Positions 9,433 through 18,462 of a stretch of DNA of 64,000 nucleotides are shown piece by piece. Under the pieces are notes generated by a model that worked only from the letters and a program-made list of their open reading frames with translations, was not told the origin of the DNA and made no database searches. The stretch is taken from positions 1,364,001-1,428,000 of the forward strand of contig NZ_JAULBC010000001.1 of the NCBI RefSeq assembly GCF_041060425.1, in the 5' to 3' direction. How positions within the stretch are numbered: the stretch's first letter is position 1; the number at the start of each line of letters is the position of its first letter. Both the position numbers and the translations under genes were made by a program. The DNA comes from Danxiaibacter flavus (GTDB lineage: Bacteria > Bacteroidota > Bacteroidia > Chitinophagales > Chitinophagaceae).

Positions 9433-11682
9433 ATGAAAATTGTAAAATCATTTGCCTTTTTACTGCTGAGTTTTTTCACCTTATTCAATGTATATGCTCA
9501 AAAATATACACAGAATGTAGATCCCTATATCGGATCGGGAAGACATGGCCACGTGTTTGTTGGTGCCAACGTGCCGTTCGGAGCAGTGCAGCTAGGGCCA
9601 AACAATATTTATAAAGGGTGGGACTGGTGTTCAGGTTATCACTATTCCGACAGTATTATCATCGGATTTTCTCACACGCATCTTAGCGGTACTGGCGGAG
9701 CTGATCTGGGCGATGTGCTGATTATGCCGTATACAGGGAAGCAGCGTTTGCTTCGTGGCGAACAGAATGATTATAAGAAAGGATATGGTTCGCTTTTCTC
9801 TCATAAAAACGAAACGGTAAAGCCTGGCTATTATGCAGTGAAGCTGGATGATTCAGGCATCAAAGCTGAATTAACGGCCACAGAGCGTGTAGGTTTCCAC
9901 AGATACATTTTTCCAAAGAAGGAAGAGGCTCATATTATTATTGATCTTAAAGAAGGTATCGGTGACAGGGCGACAACAACTTTTATTGAGCAGGTTGATG
10001 CATATACTTTTAAAGGATACCGTTTCTCAAAAGGCTGGGCACGAGATCAACGTTTATATTTTGCCATCCGGTCTTCTGTTGCGATCAATGATTTTAAAGT
10101 GTTTAACAATGATACATTGCTGACTGGAAAAAGCGATAGCGGGCATGCGATAAAAGGTTTGATCAGCTTTGCAAAAGCTCCGTCGAAAGTGCAATTGAAA
10201 GTTGGTATTTCTCCGGTTAGTGCAGACAATGCACTTGCAAATATTAATGCAGAAGTGCCGGGATGGGATTTTGATGCAATTGTTAAACAGGCAGATGAAA
10301 AATGGAACAAAGAGTTGTCAAAAATAAACGTGCAGACAAATAATGAAACTGACAAGAAGATCTTTTATACTGCTCTCTATCATACAATGATCAACCCTTC
10401 TCTATTTAATGATCATAACAAAGATTACCGCGGTACTGATAAGAAAGAATATGCTGCGGCATCTTTTGATAATTACACCGTATTTTCTTTGTGGGATACC
10501 TATCGCGCAACGCATCCACTGTTCAACCTGGTGCAACCTGAAAGAGCAGGGAATATGATTGCGACAATGCTGGCAATTTACCAACAACAAGGCAGATTGC
10601 CCATCTGGCACCTGGCAGGATGTGAAACACAATTAATGCCCGGAATAAGCGGAGTGCAGGTTGTTGCCGAAGCCTATCTCAAAGGCATTAAAGGCTTTGA
10701 TACTGCGCTGGCATGGGAAGCGGTAAAGGCTTCTACAACAAGAGATGAATTAGGACTGAAGTATCAAAAGTCTTTACAGTATATTCCATGCAATAAAGTG
10801 GAGGAAGCTGTAGCAAAAGCGATGGAATATTCTATCAGTGATGGAAGTGTGGCATTGATGGCAGCTCGCATGGGTAAAACAGATGACGCAGCATATTATG
10901 CAAAACGATCTATGAATTACAGGCTATATTATGATTCTGTTACAAAGTTCTTTCGTGGTAAAAGAGATGACGGAAGCTGGAACCCTGTTTTCAATCCTGT
11001 TAAATCATCTCATCCTTACATTGACGATTTAAGCGAAGGCAATCACTGGCAGTATCTGTGGTTGGTTCCCCAGGATGTTAATGGTCTGATCCACGTGCTG
11101 GGAGGTGAGGAGGCTTTCATCAAAAGACTTGATTCATTATTTGTCATACAGGCTGAATATGATCCAAAAGCGCCGCCAGATATTGAGGGCATGATTGGTC
11201 AGTATGCCCATGGTAATGAACCAGGACATCACACAACCTATTTGTATGCTTTTGCCGGCCAACAATGGAAGACGGCTGAAAAAGTAAGGCAAATCCTTAA
11301 AACCATGTATCATGATCAGCCGGACGGAGTCAGTGGTAATGAAGACTGCGGACAGATGTCTGCGTGGTACGTATTTTCCTCACTTGGTTTTTACCCTGTA
11401 TTTCCTGCAAACGGAAACTACGTAATAGGTAGTCCGTTATTTAACGAAGCAAGCATTGACGTCGCAGGTGGAAAATTTGTAGTTGAAGCTGTTAACAATA
11501 CTCCCGAAAACAAATATGTGCAGCGTATAGAACTGAATGGCAAGCCATACACAAAGTCCTTTATCAGTCATGAGGATATTATAAAAGGTGGAAAGATGCG
11601 CATCTTCATGGGAAGCAAACCCGCCTACGACTTTGGCAAAGCCCCCGGGGATCGCCCGGTTTCGGCAGCTGAAAGACAATAA
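9433..11682 (+). CDS. GH92 family glycoside hydrolase (probable exo-alpha-mannosidase)
   Basis: A 749-residue secreted enzyme with a Sec signal peptide (about 1-22, ending NVYAQ). The GH92 N-terminal beta-sandwich motif VDPYIGSGRHGHVFVGANVP and the (alpha/alpha)6 catalytic part are both present. GNEPGHH at residues 594-600 corresponds to the segment carrying the family's general acid. GNEDCGQMSAWY at 635-646 includes the aspartate region used for base catalysis. GH92 enzymes are calcium-dependent inverting mannosidases acting on N-glycans or fungal/yeast mannan. No SusC/SusD pair is adjacent, so this is not a classical polysaccharide-utilisation locus; the sialate esterase downstream suggests glycoprotein glycans (inference). 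Confidence 0.95.
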   Translation: MKIVKSFAFLLLSFFTLFNVYAQKYTQNVDPYIGSGRHGHVFVGANVPFGAVQLGPNNIYKGWDWCSGYHYSDSIIIGFSHTHLSGTGGADLGDVLIMPYTGKQRLLRGEQNDYKKGYGSLFSHKNETVKPGYYAVKLDDSGIKAELTATERVGFHRYIFPKKEEAHIIIDLKEGIGDRATTTFIEQVDAYTFKGYRFSKGWARDQRLYFAIRSSVAINDFKVFNNDTLLTGKSDSGHAIKGLISFAKAPSKVQLKVGISPVSADNALANINAEVPGWDFDAIVKQADEKWNKELSKINVQTNNETDKKIFYTALYHTMINPSLFNDHNKDYRGTDKKEYAAASFDNYTVFSLWDTYRATHPLFNLVQPERAGNMIATMLAIYQQQGRLPIWHLAGCETQLMPGISGVQVVAEAYLKGIKGFDTALAWEAVKASTTRDELGLKYQKSLQYIPCNKVEEAVAKAMEYSISDGSVALMAARMGKTDDAAYYAKRSMNYRLYYDSVTKFFRGKRDDGSWNPVFNPVKSSHPYIDDLSEGNHWQYLWLVPQDVNGLIHVLGGEEAFIKRLDSLFVIQAEYDPKAPPDIEGMIGQYAHGNEPGHHTTYLYAFAGQQWKTAEKVRQILKTMYHDQPDGVSGNEDCGQMSAWYVFSSLGFYPVFPANGNYVIGSPLFNEASIDVAGGKFVVEAVNNTPENKYVQRIELNGKPYTKSFISHEDIIKGGKMRIFMGSKPAYDFGKAPGDRPVSAAERQ

Positions 11683-11685
11683 GGT

Positions 11686-11720
11686 TAAGTCAAAAGTCAA
11701 AATTCAAAAGTTAAAAACGC
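11686..11720 (+). repeat. AGTCAAAAGTC word repeat, forward orientation
   Basis: Immediately after the GH92 stop the sequence becomes reiterated GTCAAAA / TTCAAAA words. The same word occurs at 16905-16929 and 24786-24815 in this orientation and inverted at 17034-17062 and 24880-24907. It marks the left end of the spacer. Confidence 0.8.
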
Positions 11721-11821
11721 TGTTGCGGGTGTTGCTCATAAGTTTTAAAAACAAACCATAATTTAAATTTGATATAAACGCCAGGTAAGTGTAGTTGATA
11801 CCAATCCTGTGTTCAATCCCA

Positions 11822-11900
11822 TCTTACCTGTCTTACCATCTTACGCGTCTTACGGTCTTACACGTCTTACGATCTTACGGTCTTACTATCTTACGGTCTT
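11822..11900 (-). repeat. Degenerate TCTTACnn(n) tandem array
   Basis: About nine 8-9-bp units share the core TCTTAC, differing mainly in the last two or three bases (GG, GA, TA, ACG, GCG). On the opposite strand the unit reads GTAAGAccGTAAGA. It lies just before the sialate esterase gene, 63 bp from its ATG, and ends where a normal AT-rich leader resumes. Confidence 0.85.
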
Positions 11901-11962
11901 CTTTTGGTCGATTGGCAAATTTGAAATAGCTTAACGCTACCATTTATATTAATCAGCCAAAC

Positions 11963-13366
11963 ATGAAAAAAATCTTTACGATTGCGTTAAGCGCGATTGG
12001 CATTACGTCATCTTATGCCAACATAAAGCTGCCGTCCGTTATCAGCAGCAACATGGTATTACAGCAGAAGTCAGCAGCAAAACTTTGGGGATGGTGCAGC
12101 CCCGGCGAGAAAATTTATATTACCACTTCCTGGGATAATAAAACAGACTCAACCAAAGGCACCCGCGATGCTAACTGGCAATTAGCAATACAAACACCGG
12201 CGGCCGGAGGCCCCTTTACAATCACCATTAAAGGAAGTAACACCATTACACTGGATAATGTGATGAGCGGAGAAGTATGGGTTTGCTCAGGTCAGTCCAA
12301 CATGGAATGGGGATATCAGCAGGGACTTCAACAGGTGAAGGATGAATTACCCGCTTGCTACAATAAGAATATCCGGTTCTTCAATATTCCAAAAACAACT
12401 TCCCTTCATCCGCAGGACGATTGCAATGCTAAATGGGAGATCTGTGATTCTAACAGTCTGAAATATTTTAGTGCCATTGGGTATTTCTTCGGCAAAAAAT
12501 TAAATCAGGATATCAATGTGCCGGTTGGCCTTGTAAATAGCAACTGGGGTGGAACTCCCGCAGAAGTGTGGACCCCTGAAGAATTGGTGACAGGCAGTTC
12601 TTCGTTACAGACTGCGGCCAATAAAATAAATCCTTCAGACTGGTGGCCCTACAAACCGGGATATACTTACAATGCGATGATCGCCCCGCTTGTTAATTTT
12701 CCCATTGCAGGTGCAATATGGTACCAGGGTGAAAGCAATACCGGAACAGCATCCACCTATTCTCAATTGTTCACTACAATGATAGATGGCTGGCGTAAAG
12801 CCTGGAACAAAGAGTTTCCGTTCTATTACGTTCAGATCGCGCCTTTCAAATACGGGGATAAAAATGTAGGTGCATTGTTACGTGAAGCGCAGGCTAACAG
12901 TATTACGCACAATAAAGTTGGGATGGTAGTTGTAACTGACCTTGTAGCTGATACCAACAACATTCATCCCATCGACAAAAAGAACGTGGCATTAAGACTT
13001 GCAAACTGGGCGCTTGCAGAAACTTATGCACAATCGGTAAATGGGTATAAAAGCCCGATGTTTAAATCGCTTAATGTTAATAATGGCAAGGCATTTGTGA
13101 CGTTTCAGTATGCTGACAATGGCCTGGTTTCAAAAGATAAAAAAATCACTGAATTGACGGTCGCGGGCGATGACAAAGTGTTTTATCCGGCAGAAGCAAA
13201 GATCGAAAACGGGCAATTGGTTGTGTGGAGTCCAAGTGTAAAAAATCCTGTAGCGGTACGTTATGGTTTTAGCAACACAGCAATGGGTAATTTATTTAGC
13301 AAAGATGGTTTGCCCGTTTGCCCGTTCCGCACTGATAGCTGGGATGTAGATACGTCACACAATTAA
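11963..13366 (+). CDS. Sialate O-acetylesterase (SGNH-like)
   Basis: A 467-residue secreted esterase with an N-terminal signal sequence (about 1-19, ending SYANIK). The family opening (VISSNMVLQQKSAAKLWGWC) leads to the nucleophile block GQSNMEWG, then NWGGTPAEVWTP, and IWYQGESNTG as the block III equivalent. A late D-x-x-H type pair is suggested by NNIHPIDKKN. These enzymes remove acetyl groups from sialic acid or other sugars, helping glycosidases. It is on the same strand as the GH92 gene but 280 bp away across two repeat blocks, so co-transcription is uncertain. Confidence 0.93.
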   Translation: MKKIFTIALSAIGITSSYANIKLPSVISSNMVLQQKSAAKLWGWCSPGEKIYITTSWDNKTDSTKGTRDANWQLAIQTPAAGGPFTITIKGSNTITLDNVMSGEVWVCSGQSNMEWGYQQGLQQVKDELPACYNKNIRFFNIPKTTSLHPQDDCNAKWEICDSNSLKYFSAIGYFFGKKLNQDINVPVGLVNSNWGGTPAEVWTPEELVTGSSSLQTAANKINPSDWWPYKPGYTYNAMIAPLVNFPIAGAIWYQGESNTGTASTYSQLFTTMIDGWRKAWNKEFPFYYVQIAPFKYGDKNVGALLREAQANSITHNKVGMVVVTDLVADTNNIHPIDKKNVALRLANWALAETYAQSVNGYKSPMFKSLNVNNGKAFVTFQYADNGLVSKDKKITELTVAGDDKVFYPAEAKIENGQLVVWSPSVKNPVAVRYGFSNTAMGNLFSKDGLPVCPFRTDSWDVDTSHN

Positions 13367-13418
13367 ATCAAAGTTCATATTTGTTTGCAGGGAATTCCTG
13401 TGAACTTTTTTAGCAAAG

Positions 13419-13467
13419 CCCCACAACCGTTTGGCAAATGAAAACCGGTTGTTGGGTTTTCTTTTTT
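13419..13467 (+). terminator. Rho-independent terminator after the sialate esterase
   Basis: Arms CCCCACAACCG and CGGTTGTTGGG pair with one mismatch and are followed by TTTTCTTTTTT. It lies 52 bp after the stop codon. Confidence 0.8.
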
Positions 13468-13594
13468 ACCAAAGCACTGATAACTGTTTGAATTGATGTG
13501 CTTTATTAGTATATTTATAACAATTAGTATAGTCACATAAGTTTTAGCAGAAAAGGGCTTTTATCGGTTTCCCGATTAAGAAAAATTATTCAAC

Positions 13595-14197
13595 ATGGTT
13601 GACAGGCTTCTACGTAATATAACCGAAAGAGTTGAGCTCTCCCGCTATGAACAAGAGCTTTGCAAAACTTACTTCACGCACAAGAGGATACGCAAAAAGC
13701 ACTATTTACTGCAACAGGGCGAGGTCTGCAAACACATGGCTTTCGTTCAGAAAGGCCTGCTTAGATCATACATAGTTAATGAAAAAGGTGGCGAACACAT
13801 TATTCAGTTTGCGTTGGAGGGCTGGTGGATCTCTGACCTGTATAGTTTTTTAACGGGTGAAGTCTCTAACTATAACATAGATGCACTGGAAAATTCAGAT
13901 CTTCTTTTGCTCAGTCGTACTGCAGAAGAAGAAATGCTTTCACGTATCCCGAAACTTGAACGTTATCTCCGCCTGCTGATGCAGAATTCTTATATAGCAA
14001 TGCAAAAAAGAATGGAGCGGACATTGCGTTTATCGGCAGAAAAAAAATATGTTACTTTCGCCGACACCTACCCCGAGTTGATAAAACGTGTTCCTCAGCA
14101 TATGATCGCTTCATATCTGGGAATAACTCCTGAAACACTCAGCCGCATTAGAAAACAGCTTTCACTGAAGGAAGGCGGGGTTGATTTAGATCAATAG
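13595..14197 (+). CDS. Crp/Fnr-family transcriptional regulator
   Basis: A 200-residue regulator with an N-terminal cyclic-nucleotide-binding-like jelly roll (about 20-120; LLQQGEVCKHMAFVQKGLLRSY) and a C-terminal winged helix (about 145-190; MIASYLGITPETLSRIRKQL). The phosphate-binding cassette of true cAMP receptors (RxSE/GE pattern) is not evident, so the ligand is unknown. This short form is common in Bacteroidota beside the enzyme it controls. The following LigB-type dioxygenase gene (135 bp downstream, same strand) is the natural target candidate, by proximity only. Confidence 0.9.
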   Translation: MVDRLLRNITERVELSRYEQELCKTYFTHKRIRKKHYLLQQGEVCKHMAFVQKGLLRSYIVNEKGGEHIIQFALEGWWISDLYSFLTGEVSNYNIDALENSDLLLLSRTAEEEMLSRIPKLERYLRLLMQNSYIAMQKRMERTLRLSAEKKYVTFADTYPELIKRVPQHMIASYLGITPETLSRIRKQLSLKEGGVDLDQ

Positions 14198-14332
14198 TAT
14201 TTATTGAACAATCTCAATAATCGCTTCTCGGGCATGTTATAACTTTGCATGCGCAAAAAGATTCTTTTGCTGGAATGTGCGATAATACACTAGCAGTAAT
14301 AGTGATCCAGAAAAGAAAGAGGAGTTACGGAT

Positions 14333-15166
14333 ATGGCAAAACTGTCGTCTTTTAACCGGTTTATTTCAACCTTAAACAACCAGGGTTCTTTAATGCCGGT
14401 TTTGTTTATAGGTCATGGGTCTCCCATGAATGGTATAGAGGACAATATATTTAGCAACCAGTGGAAGGAGTTGGCAAAACAAATTCCCGTTCCTTCAGCA
14501 GTAATAGTGGTTTCAGCTCATTGGCTTACTCACGGAACACATGTTACGGCAATGGAATTTCCCAAAACGATTCATGATTTTGGAGGATTTCCACAAGAGC
14601 TATTTGAAGTGCAATACCCGGCGCCGGGTAATCCGGAGCTGGCAAAAGAAACAGCAGGCCTGGTCCATTCTACAGAAGTTGGACTTAGCCATGAATGGGG
14701 ATTGGATCACGGTACATGGACAGTAGTGAGGCATATGTATCCGGAAGCAAACATTCCGGTATTACAATTGAGCATCGACTATTATAAACCACTCCAATAT
14801 CATTATAATCTTGCGAAAGAATTATATGATCTTAGAAAGAAAGGCGTACTGATTATCGGCAGCGGAAACATGGTTCATAACCTTCGCCTGGTGGCCTGGA
14901 ACAAGATAAATGAACCGGAATATGCATTCAACTGGGCAGATGAAATGAATGCATTATTTAAGAAGCATATCTCCGGAGGAAATCACGATATCCTGATCGA
15001 TTATGAAAAGCTTGGGAATGCAGCGAAACTGGCTATACCAACGCCGGATCACTACCTGCCCCTGATCTATACGCTGGGTTTACAGAATGCAAATGATGAT
15101 ATAAGTTATTTTAATGATAAAGCAGTAGGTGGATCGCTAACGATGACCTCTGTAAAAATCGGCTAG
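14333..15166 (+). CDS. LigB-family extradiol dioxygenase (4,5-DOPA dioxygenase-like, YgiD)
   Basis: A 277-residue cytosolic class III extradiol dioxygenase. The metal-binding histidines are in the expected places: LFIGHGSPMN, SAHWLTHGTH, HDFGGFP, HGTWTVVRHMYP and IGSGNMVHNL. The length fits the YgiD/DODA group, which opens aromatic catechol rings, although the natural bacterial substrate is often unknown. The ATG at 14333 is preceded by AGGAG at a good distance, unusual in this organism. Another ATG at residue 21 (MPVLFIGHGS) is where many homologues start, so the first 20 residues may be an extension or a mis-start. Confidence 0.9.
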   Translation: MAKLSSFNRFISTLNNQGSLMPVLFIGHGSPMNGIEDNIFSNQWKELAKQIPVPSAVIVVSAHWLTHGTHVTAMEFPKTIHDFGGFPQELFEVQYPAPGNPELAKETAGLVHSTEVGLSHEWGLDHGTWTVVRHMYPEANIPVLQLSIDYYKPLQYHYNLAKELYDLRKKGVLIIGSGNMVHNLRLVAWNKINEPEYAFNWADEMNALFKKHISGGNHDILIDYEKLGNAAKLAIPTPDHYLPLIYTLGLQNANDDISYFNDKAVGGSLTMTSVKIG

Positions 15167-15257
15167 ATTTTATTTACGGTTAAACTTATAAAGTTTAAAA
15201 CGTTTTTATTTAATCCCCAATGTCCGTTATTAATCACCGAACTATGAAAGGCTCAAG

Positions 15258-15287
15258 CCTGGTCCTCGCGGCCAGGTTTTTTTATTT
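15258..15287 (+). terminator. Rho-independent terminator after the dioxygenase
   Basis: CCTGG and CCAGG arms around a C-rich loop are followed by an uninterrupted run of seven T and an AT-rich tail. It lies about 90 bp after the dioxygenase stop, before the repeat block. Confidence 0.75.
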
Positions 15288-15289
15288 GG

Positions 15290-15606
15290 AAACCACGGAG
15301 GCACGACGGCGGGACGAAACACAGAGATTTTGCCACAAAGACGCTAAGGCGCAAAGGAGCACAAATCGATTAAACCACGGAGGCACTGTGGCAGGGCGAA
15401 ACACAAAGGATTTTTTGCCGCAAAGTCACGAAGGGCACAAAGTGCACAAAGGTTTGGCGAAGCTGGTTGGTTGCGTAATCAGTTTAAGCTTTAGGCTTTA
15501 CGCTTTAAGCTGGCTTTTAAACCACTAACACAAAGAGGCACAAAGGTTTGGCGATGCTGATTGGTTGGGTAATCAGTTTTAAGCTTTAGGCTTTACGCTT
15601 TAAGCT
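15290..15606. repeat. Composite repeat block with a 94-bp tandem duplication
   Basis: This gene-free stretch holds only repeats. A roughly 80-95-bp unit (ACCACGGAGGCAC ... TTTTGCCACAAAGACGC ... GCAAAGGAGCACAAA) occurs twice at 15293-15440 and again inverted at 59166-59265. Next comes a segment starting CACAAAGGTTTGGCGA and ending in CTTTAGGCTTTACGCTTTAAGC words, present at 15445-15511 and again at 15539-15606, with only a few differences and a period of 94 bp. Low-complexity reading frames here are not genes. The block runs into the stop codon of the MFS gene. Confidence 0.85.
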
Positions 15607-16821
15607 TTACGCTGGTCTTTCCACGCCGCGTCGCTGCTTCTCTGCGTTCTTTGCGTGAAATGTCTTGTGTCGTTTCCCGGATGTATAGTAGACAACCATG
15701 GAGATTCCCATCAATAACAGGCAACCTGCACAAACTCCGGCCCAGCCGTACAGTTTCCACAGAAAAAGGCCGATTGCTGATCCACAGGCGGTGCCAATAA
15801 AGCTCATAGACATAAACACGGTGTTCAGCCTGTTCCTTGCTTCAGGAATCAGCGCGTATACTCTTGTTTGATTGGAAACGTGAACAGATTGCTGGCCAAC
15901 ATCAATTAGAATAATTCCGATCACAAAGCCGATGACATTTTCGCGTGTAAGATAGAGTAAGATAAGGCTAATGGTCAGAATGAAGATGCCGATGCCTACT
16001 GTCTTTCTCGGACTTCCTTTGTCACCCAGCTTGCCAACTAATGGGGCCGCCATGGCTCCTGCGGCGCCAGCCAGTCCGAATAAGCCGATTTTCTCCGAAG
16101 TGAAATGGAATGGTTCATTTGAAAACAGCAATACCATTGTTGTCCAGAAAGCGCCGAATACTGCAAAACAGCACATGTTAATGGCCGTAGACTCGCGCAA
16201 CAACGGTTGCGTTTTGATTAGTGTGAACAGTGAGCGCATCAAATGATGGTATTTACCGCTAAAAGCTGATTTGCTTGCGGGGAAACGTTTGTACATAAGC
16301 CCGAGTAAAGCTGTACAAAGTGCGGCTGCGATCCAGAACATGCTGCGCCAGCCTAACCATTTGCCGATGGCACCACTTAATGTTCGGGATAATAGGATAC
16401 CTATCAGCAAACCACTCATGACACTTCCAATGACTTTCCCACGTTGAGACGGCTCAGACAGAGTAGCTGAAAGGGGTAAGATTAATTGAGGAACAATTGA
16501 CCCTGCACCCACAAGAAAACAACAGATCTGCAAAATGTAAAAAGTAGGAGACAGGGCAACACCGATCAGGGCTAATATGCTTATAGCAGTGGTAACCAGG
16601 ATCTGCTTTTTTCGCTCAAACATATCTCCTAAGGGGACGAGCAAAAATAAACCTACGGCATAGCCTGCCTGGGTTAGCCATGTTGCACTGCCCGCAACGT
16701 TCTCCGGTATATTGAACTCTTTGGATATTAATACGATCAGCGGTTGGATGTAATATATGTTAGCAACAATAAGTCCTGTGCAAAATGCCATTAACAGGAC
16801 ATCCTTCTTACTTAAATGCAT
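15607..16821 (-). CDS. MFS transporter, repeat-derived C-terminus
   Basis: A 404-residue inner-membrane transporter with 12 hydrophobic segments and an MFS loop 2-3 signature (PLGDMFERKKQIL). It resembles the YfcJ/AraJ-type drug or metabolite efflux group; substrate unknown. The last 18 or so residues (KTFHAKNAEKQRRGVERPA) are encoded by intergenic repeat words: the DNA reads TTTCACGCAAAGAACGCAG... and the stop TAA lies inside an AAAGCTTAAAGC word. The ancestral stop was probably upstream and repeat expansion replaced the tail (inference). The ATG at 16821 is followed by a plausible first helix. Confidence 0.9.
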   Translation of the reverse strand: MHLSKKDVLLMAFCTGLIVANIYYIQPLIVLISKEFNIPENVAGSATWLTQAGYAVGLFLLVPLGDMFERKKQILVTTAISILALIGVALSPTFYILQICCFLVGAGSIVPQLILPLSATLSEPSQRGKVIGSVMSGLLIGILLSRTLSGAIGKWLGWRSMFWIAAALCTALLGLMYKRFPASKSAFSGKYHHLMRSLFTLIKTQPLLRESTAINMCCFAVFGAFWTTMVLLFSNEPFHFTSEKIGLFGLAGAAGAMAAPLVGKLGDKGSPRKTVGIGIFILTISLILLYLTRENVIGFVIGIILIDVGQQSVHVSNQTRVYALIPEARNRLNTVFMSMSFIGTACGSAIGLFLWKLYGWAGVCAGCLLLMGISMVVYYTSGKRHKTFHAKNAEKQRRGVERPA

Positions 16822-16849
16822 GGTGCAAAGTTAGGGGAAGTGAGGAGGG

Positions 16850-17062
16850 AAAATTGAAAAATTGAGAATTGAAAATTGAAAATGCCCCCTGACAGCCGGG
16901 CAGGAAAAGTCAAAAGTCAAAAGTCAAAACGTGCCGTGCTGCTTTGACAATTCAATCAATTAACGTTGAATTAGTTAACCGGCTTTCCAAATCTTCACAT
17001 TCGCATATTTGCACATTTACTCACCCGCACATTTTTTGACTTTTGAATTTTGACTTTTGAAT
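16850..17062. repeat. Inverted pair of word repeats between the MFS and aldo/keto reductase genes
   Basis: The left end carries AAATTGAAAAATTGAGAATT-type words (16850-16882) then AAGTCAAAAGTC words (16905-16929). The right end (17034-17062) carries the reverse complement, TTGACTTTTGAATTTTGAC. The two ends could pair over about 25 bp. The middle has TTCACATTCGCATATTTGCAC words. Confidence 0.8.
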
Positions 17063-17066
17063 TATG

Positions 17067-18053
17067 CTAGTTGTTCACCAGCTTCATAGATCCATCACTA
17101 TACCGTTGTCCTACATTTGGATATTTTGCAAGAAGCGCTTCAATATTTTCAAGATCTGTGGATGTTAGCTGGATATCTACAGCGGCTGCATTTTCTTCCA
17201 GGTACTTTCTTTTTTTAGTGCCGGGAATTGGGATAATGTCATCTCCCTGTGCAAGAACCCATGCCAGCGCCAGCTGTGCAGGTGTACTGTTTTTGGTGTT
17301 TGCAAAATCTGCAAATTCTTTCACCAGGTTTTGATTGTTTTGCCAATGCTCATCATGAAACCTCGGAAGTGTGCGGCGGAAATCATCGTCAGCCAGTTCA
17401 CTTGTATTGCTTACAGTTGCAGTAACAAGGCCTCTTGCGAGTGGACTGTAAGGAACAAAAGTGATATTAAGCTCACGGCACAATGGCAATATTTCACCTT
17501 CAACGTCTCTTGTTAGCAATGAATACTCGCTTTGTAGCGCCGTTATCGGGTGAACCGCATGCGCCCTGCGAATTGATGAAGGTGAAGCTTCTGATAATCC
17601 TAGATAACGGACCTTGCCTTGTTGAACAAGTTCAGCCATCGCGCCAACCATGTCCTCAACAGGAACAGACGGATCAATTCGGTGTGCATAATAAAGATCG
17701 ATTGTATCAATTTTCAGTCTCTTCAAACTGGCCTCTACTGCAGTTTTAAGATATGCAGGAGAACCGTCAAAATAAGTTCCTGAATTATCTTCTTTCAAAC
17801 GGAAACCAAATTTTGTTGCAATGAAAATCTTATCCCTGTTTGGTACCAACACTTGCGATATTAGCTTTTCGTTGCCGCCAAATCCATACATGTCGGCAGT
17901 ATCCCAAAAATTAATGCCCAGATCAAGCGCTTTATGAAGCGTCGCAATCGATTCAGTATCATCCACAGGTCCGTAAGCAAAGCTCATGCCCATGCAGCCA
18001 AGTCCAATCGCGGATAATTTTTCTCCGGTGTTTGCCAAGTTTCTGTATTTCAT
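17067..18053 (-). CDS. Aldo/keto reductase
   Basis: A 328-residue NADPH-dependent oxidoreductase with a TIM-barrel fold. Conserved blocks are visible: LGLGCMGMS-type start (AIGLGCMGMSFAYGP), the catalytic Asp-Tyr-Lys-His series (WDTADMYGFGGNE, FIATKFG, DLYYAHRIDP), and the C-terminal cofactor motif IPIPGTKKRKYLEEN. It belongs to the AKR13/YajO-like group; substrate unknown. I place the start at 18053 (MKYRNLAN). An ATG at 18074 is also possible, and the longer reading frame to 18137 adds residues unlike the family. Confidence 0.92.
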   Translation of the reverse strand: MKYRNLANTGEKLSAIGLGCMGMSFAYGPVDDTESIATLHKALDLGINFWDTADMYGFGGNEKLISQVLVPNRDKIFIATKFGFRLKEDNSGTYFDGSPAYLKTAVEASLKRLKIDTIDLYYAHRIDPSVPVEDMVGAMAELVQQGKVRYLGLSEASPSSIRRAHAVHPITALQSEYSLLTRDVEGEILPLCRELNITFVPYSPLARGLVTATVSNTSELADDDFRRTLPRFHDEHWQNNQNLVKEFADFANTKNSTPAQLALAWVLAQGDDIIPIPGTKKRKYLEENAAAVDIQLTSTDLENIEALLAKYPNVGQRYSDGSMKLVNN

Positions 18054-18149
18054 TTTTTGTCTGTTTTGAGACATAAAATTACAGCGGTCATTCTTCTGCG
18101 CCGTTATAGTTATCAAACGGAAAATTATGAAATTCAAACAAGAGGGAGA

Positions 18150-18457
18150 TGGTCAATAGTGAATAGTCAATAGTGAAAGGTGTGGCTGGTTGCATTTTGT
18201 TGAGGCAAGCTTTATTTGTGATGGGTGAATAGTTAATAGGAAAATAGTCAAAGGTGAAAGGTGGGGCTGGTTGTGGTTTGTTGGGGCACGTTGAATTTCA
18301 ATGGTGAATAGTGAAAGGTGAATAGTCAAAAGTGTGACAGGTTGCGTTTCTTCGATAGTCATGAATTATCAAAGGGCCGCTCTGTTAAGAGATTTGAAAT
18401 CAGTTGTTCTGTCTCATCTTTCACTATTCACGATTGACTATTCACCATTCACTCCCC
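18150..18457. repeat. Inverted AGTCAATAGTGAA word repeats with three internal GGCTGGTTG units
   Basis: This gene-free stretch begins with GTCAATAGTGAATAGTC words (18150-18180) and ends with the reverse complement (18418-18457, CTATTCACGATTGACTATTC). Between them a unit of about 60-70 bp (GTGAAAGGTG..GGCTGGTTG..TTTGTTGgGGCA) occurs about three times with decay near 18174, 18254 and 18312. No credible gene is present. Confidence 0.8.
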
Positions 18458-18462
18458 CCCAA

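Noticed and set aside
14333..14395. Start of the dioxygenase at residue 21
   Set aside because: Kept the upstream ATG because of the AGGAG site in front of it, though the later start remains possible.
15220..15528. 102-codon forward reading frame
   Set aside because: It spans a terminator and word repeats; the translation is low-complexity and matches repeat units.
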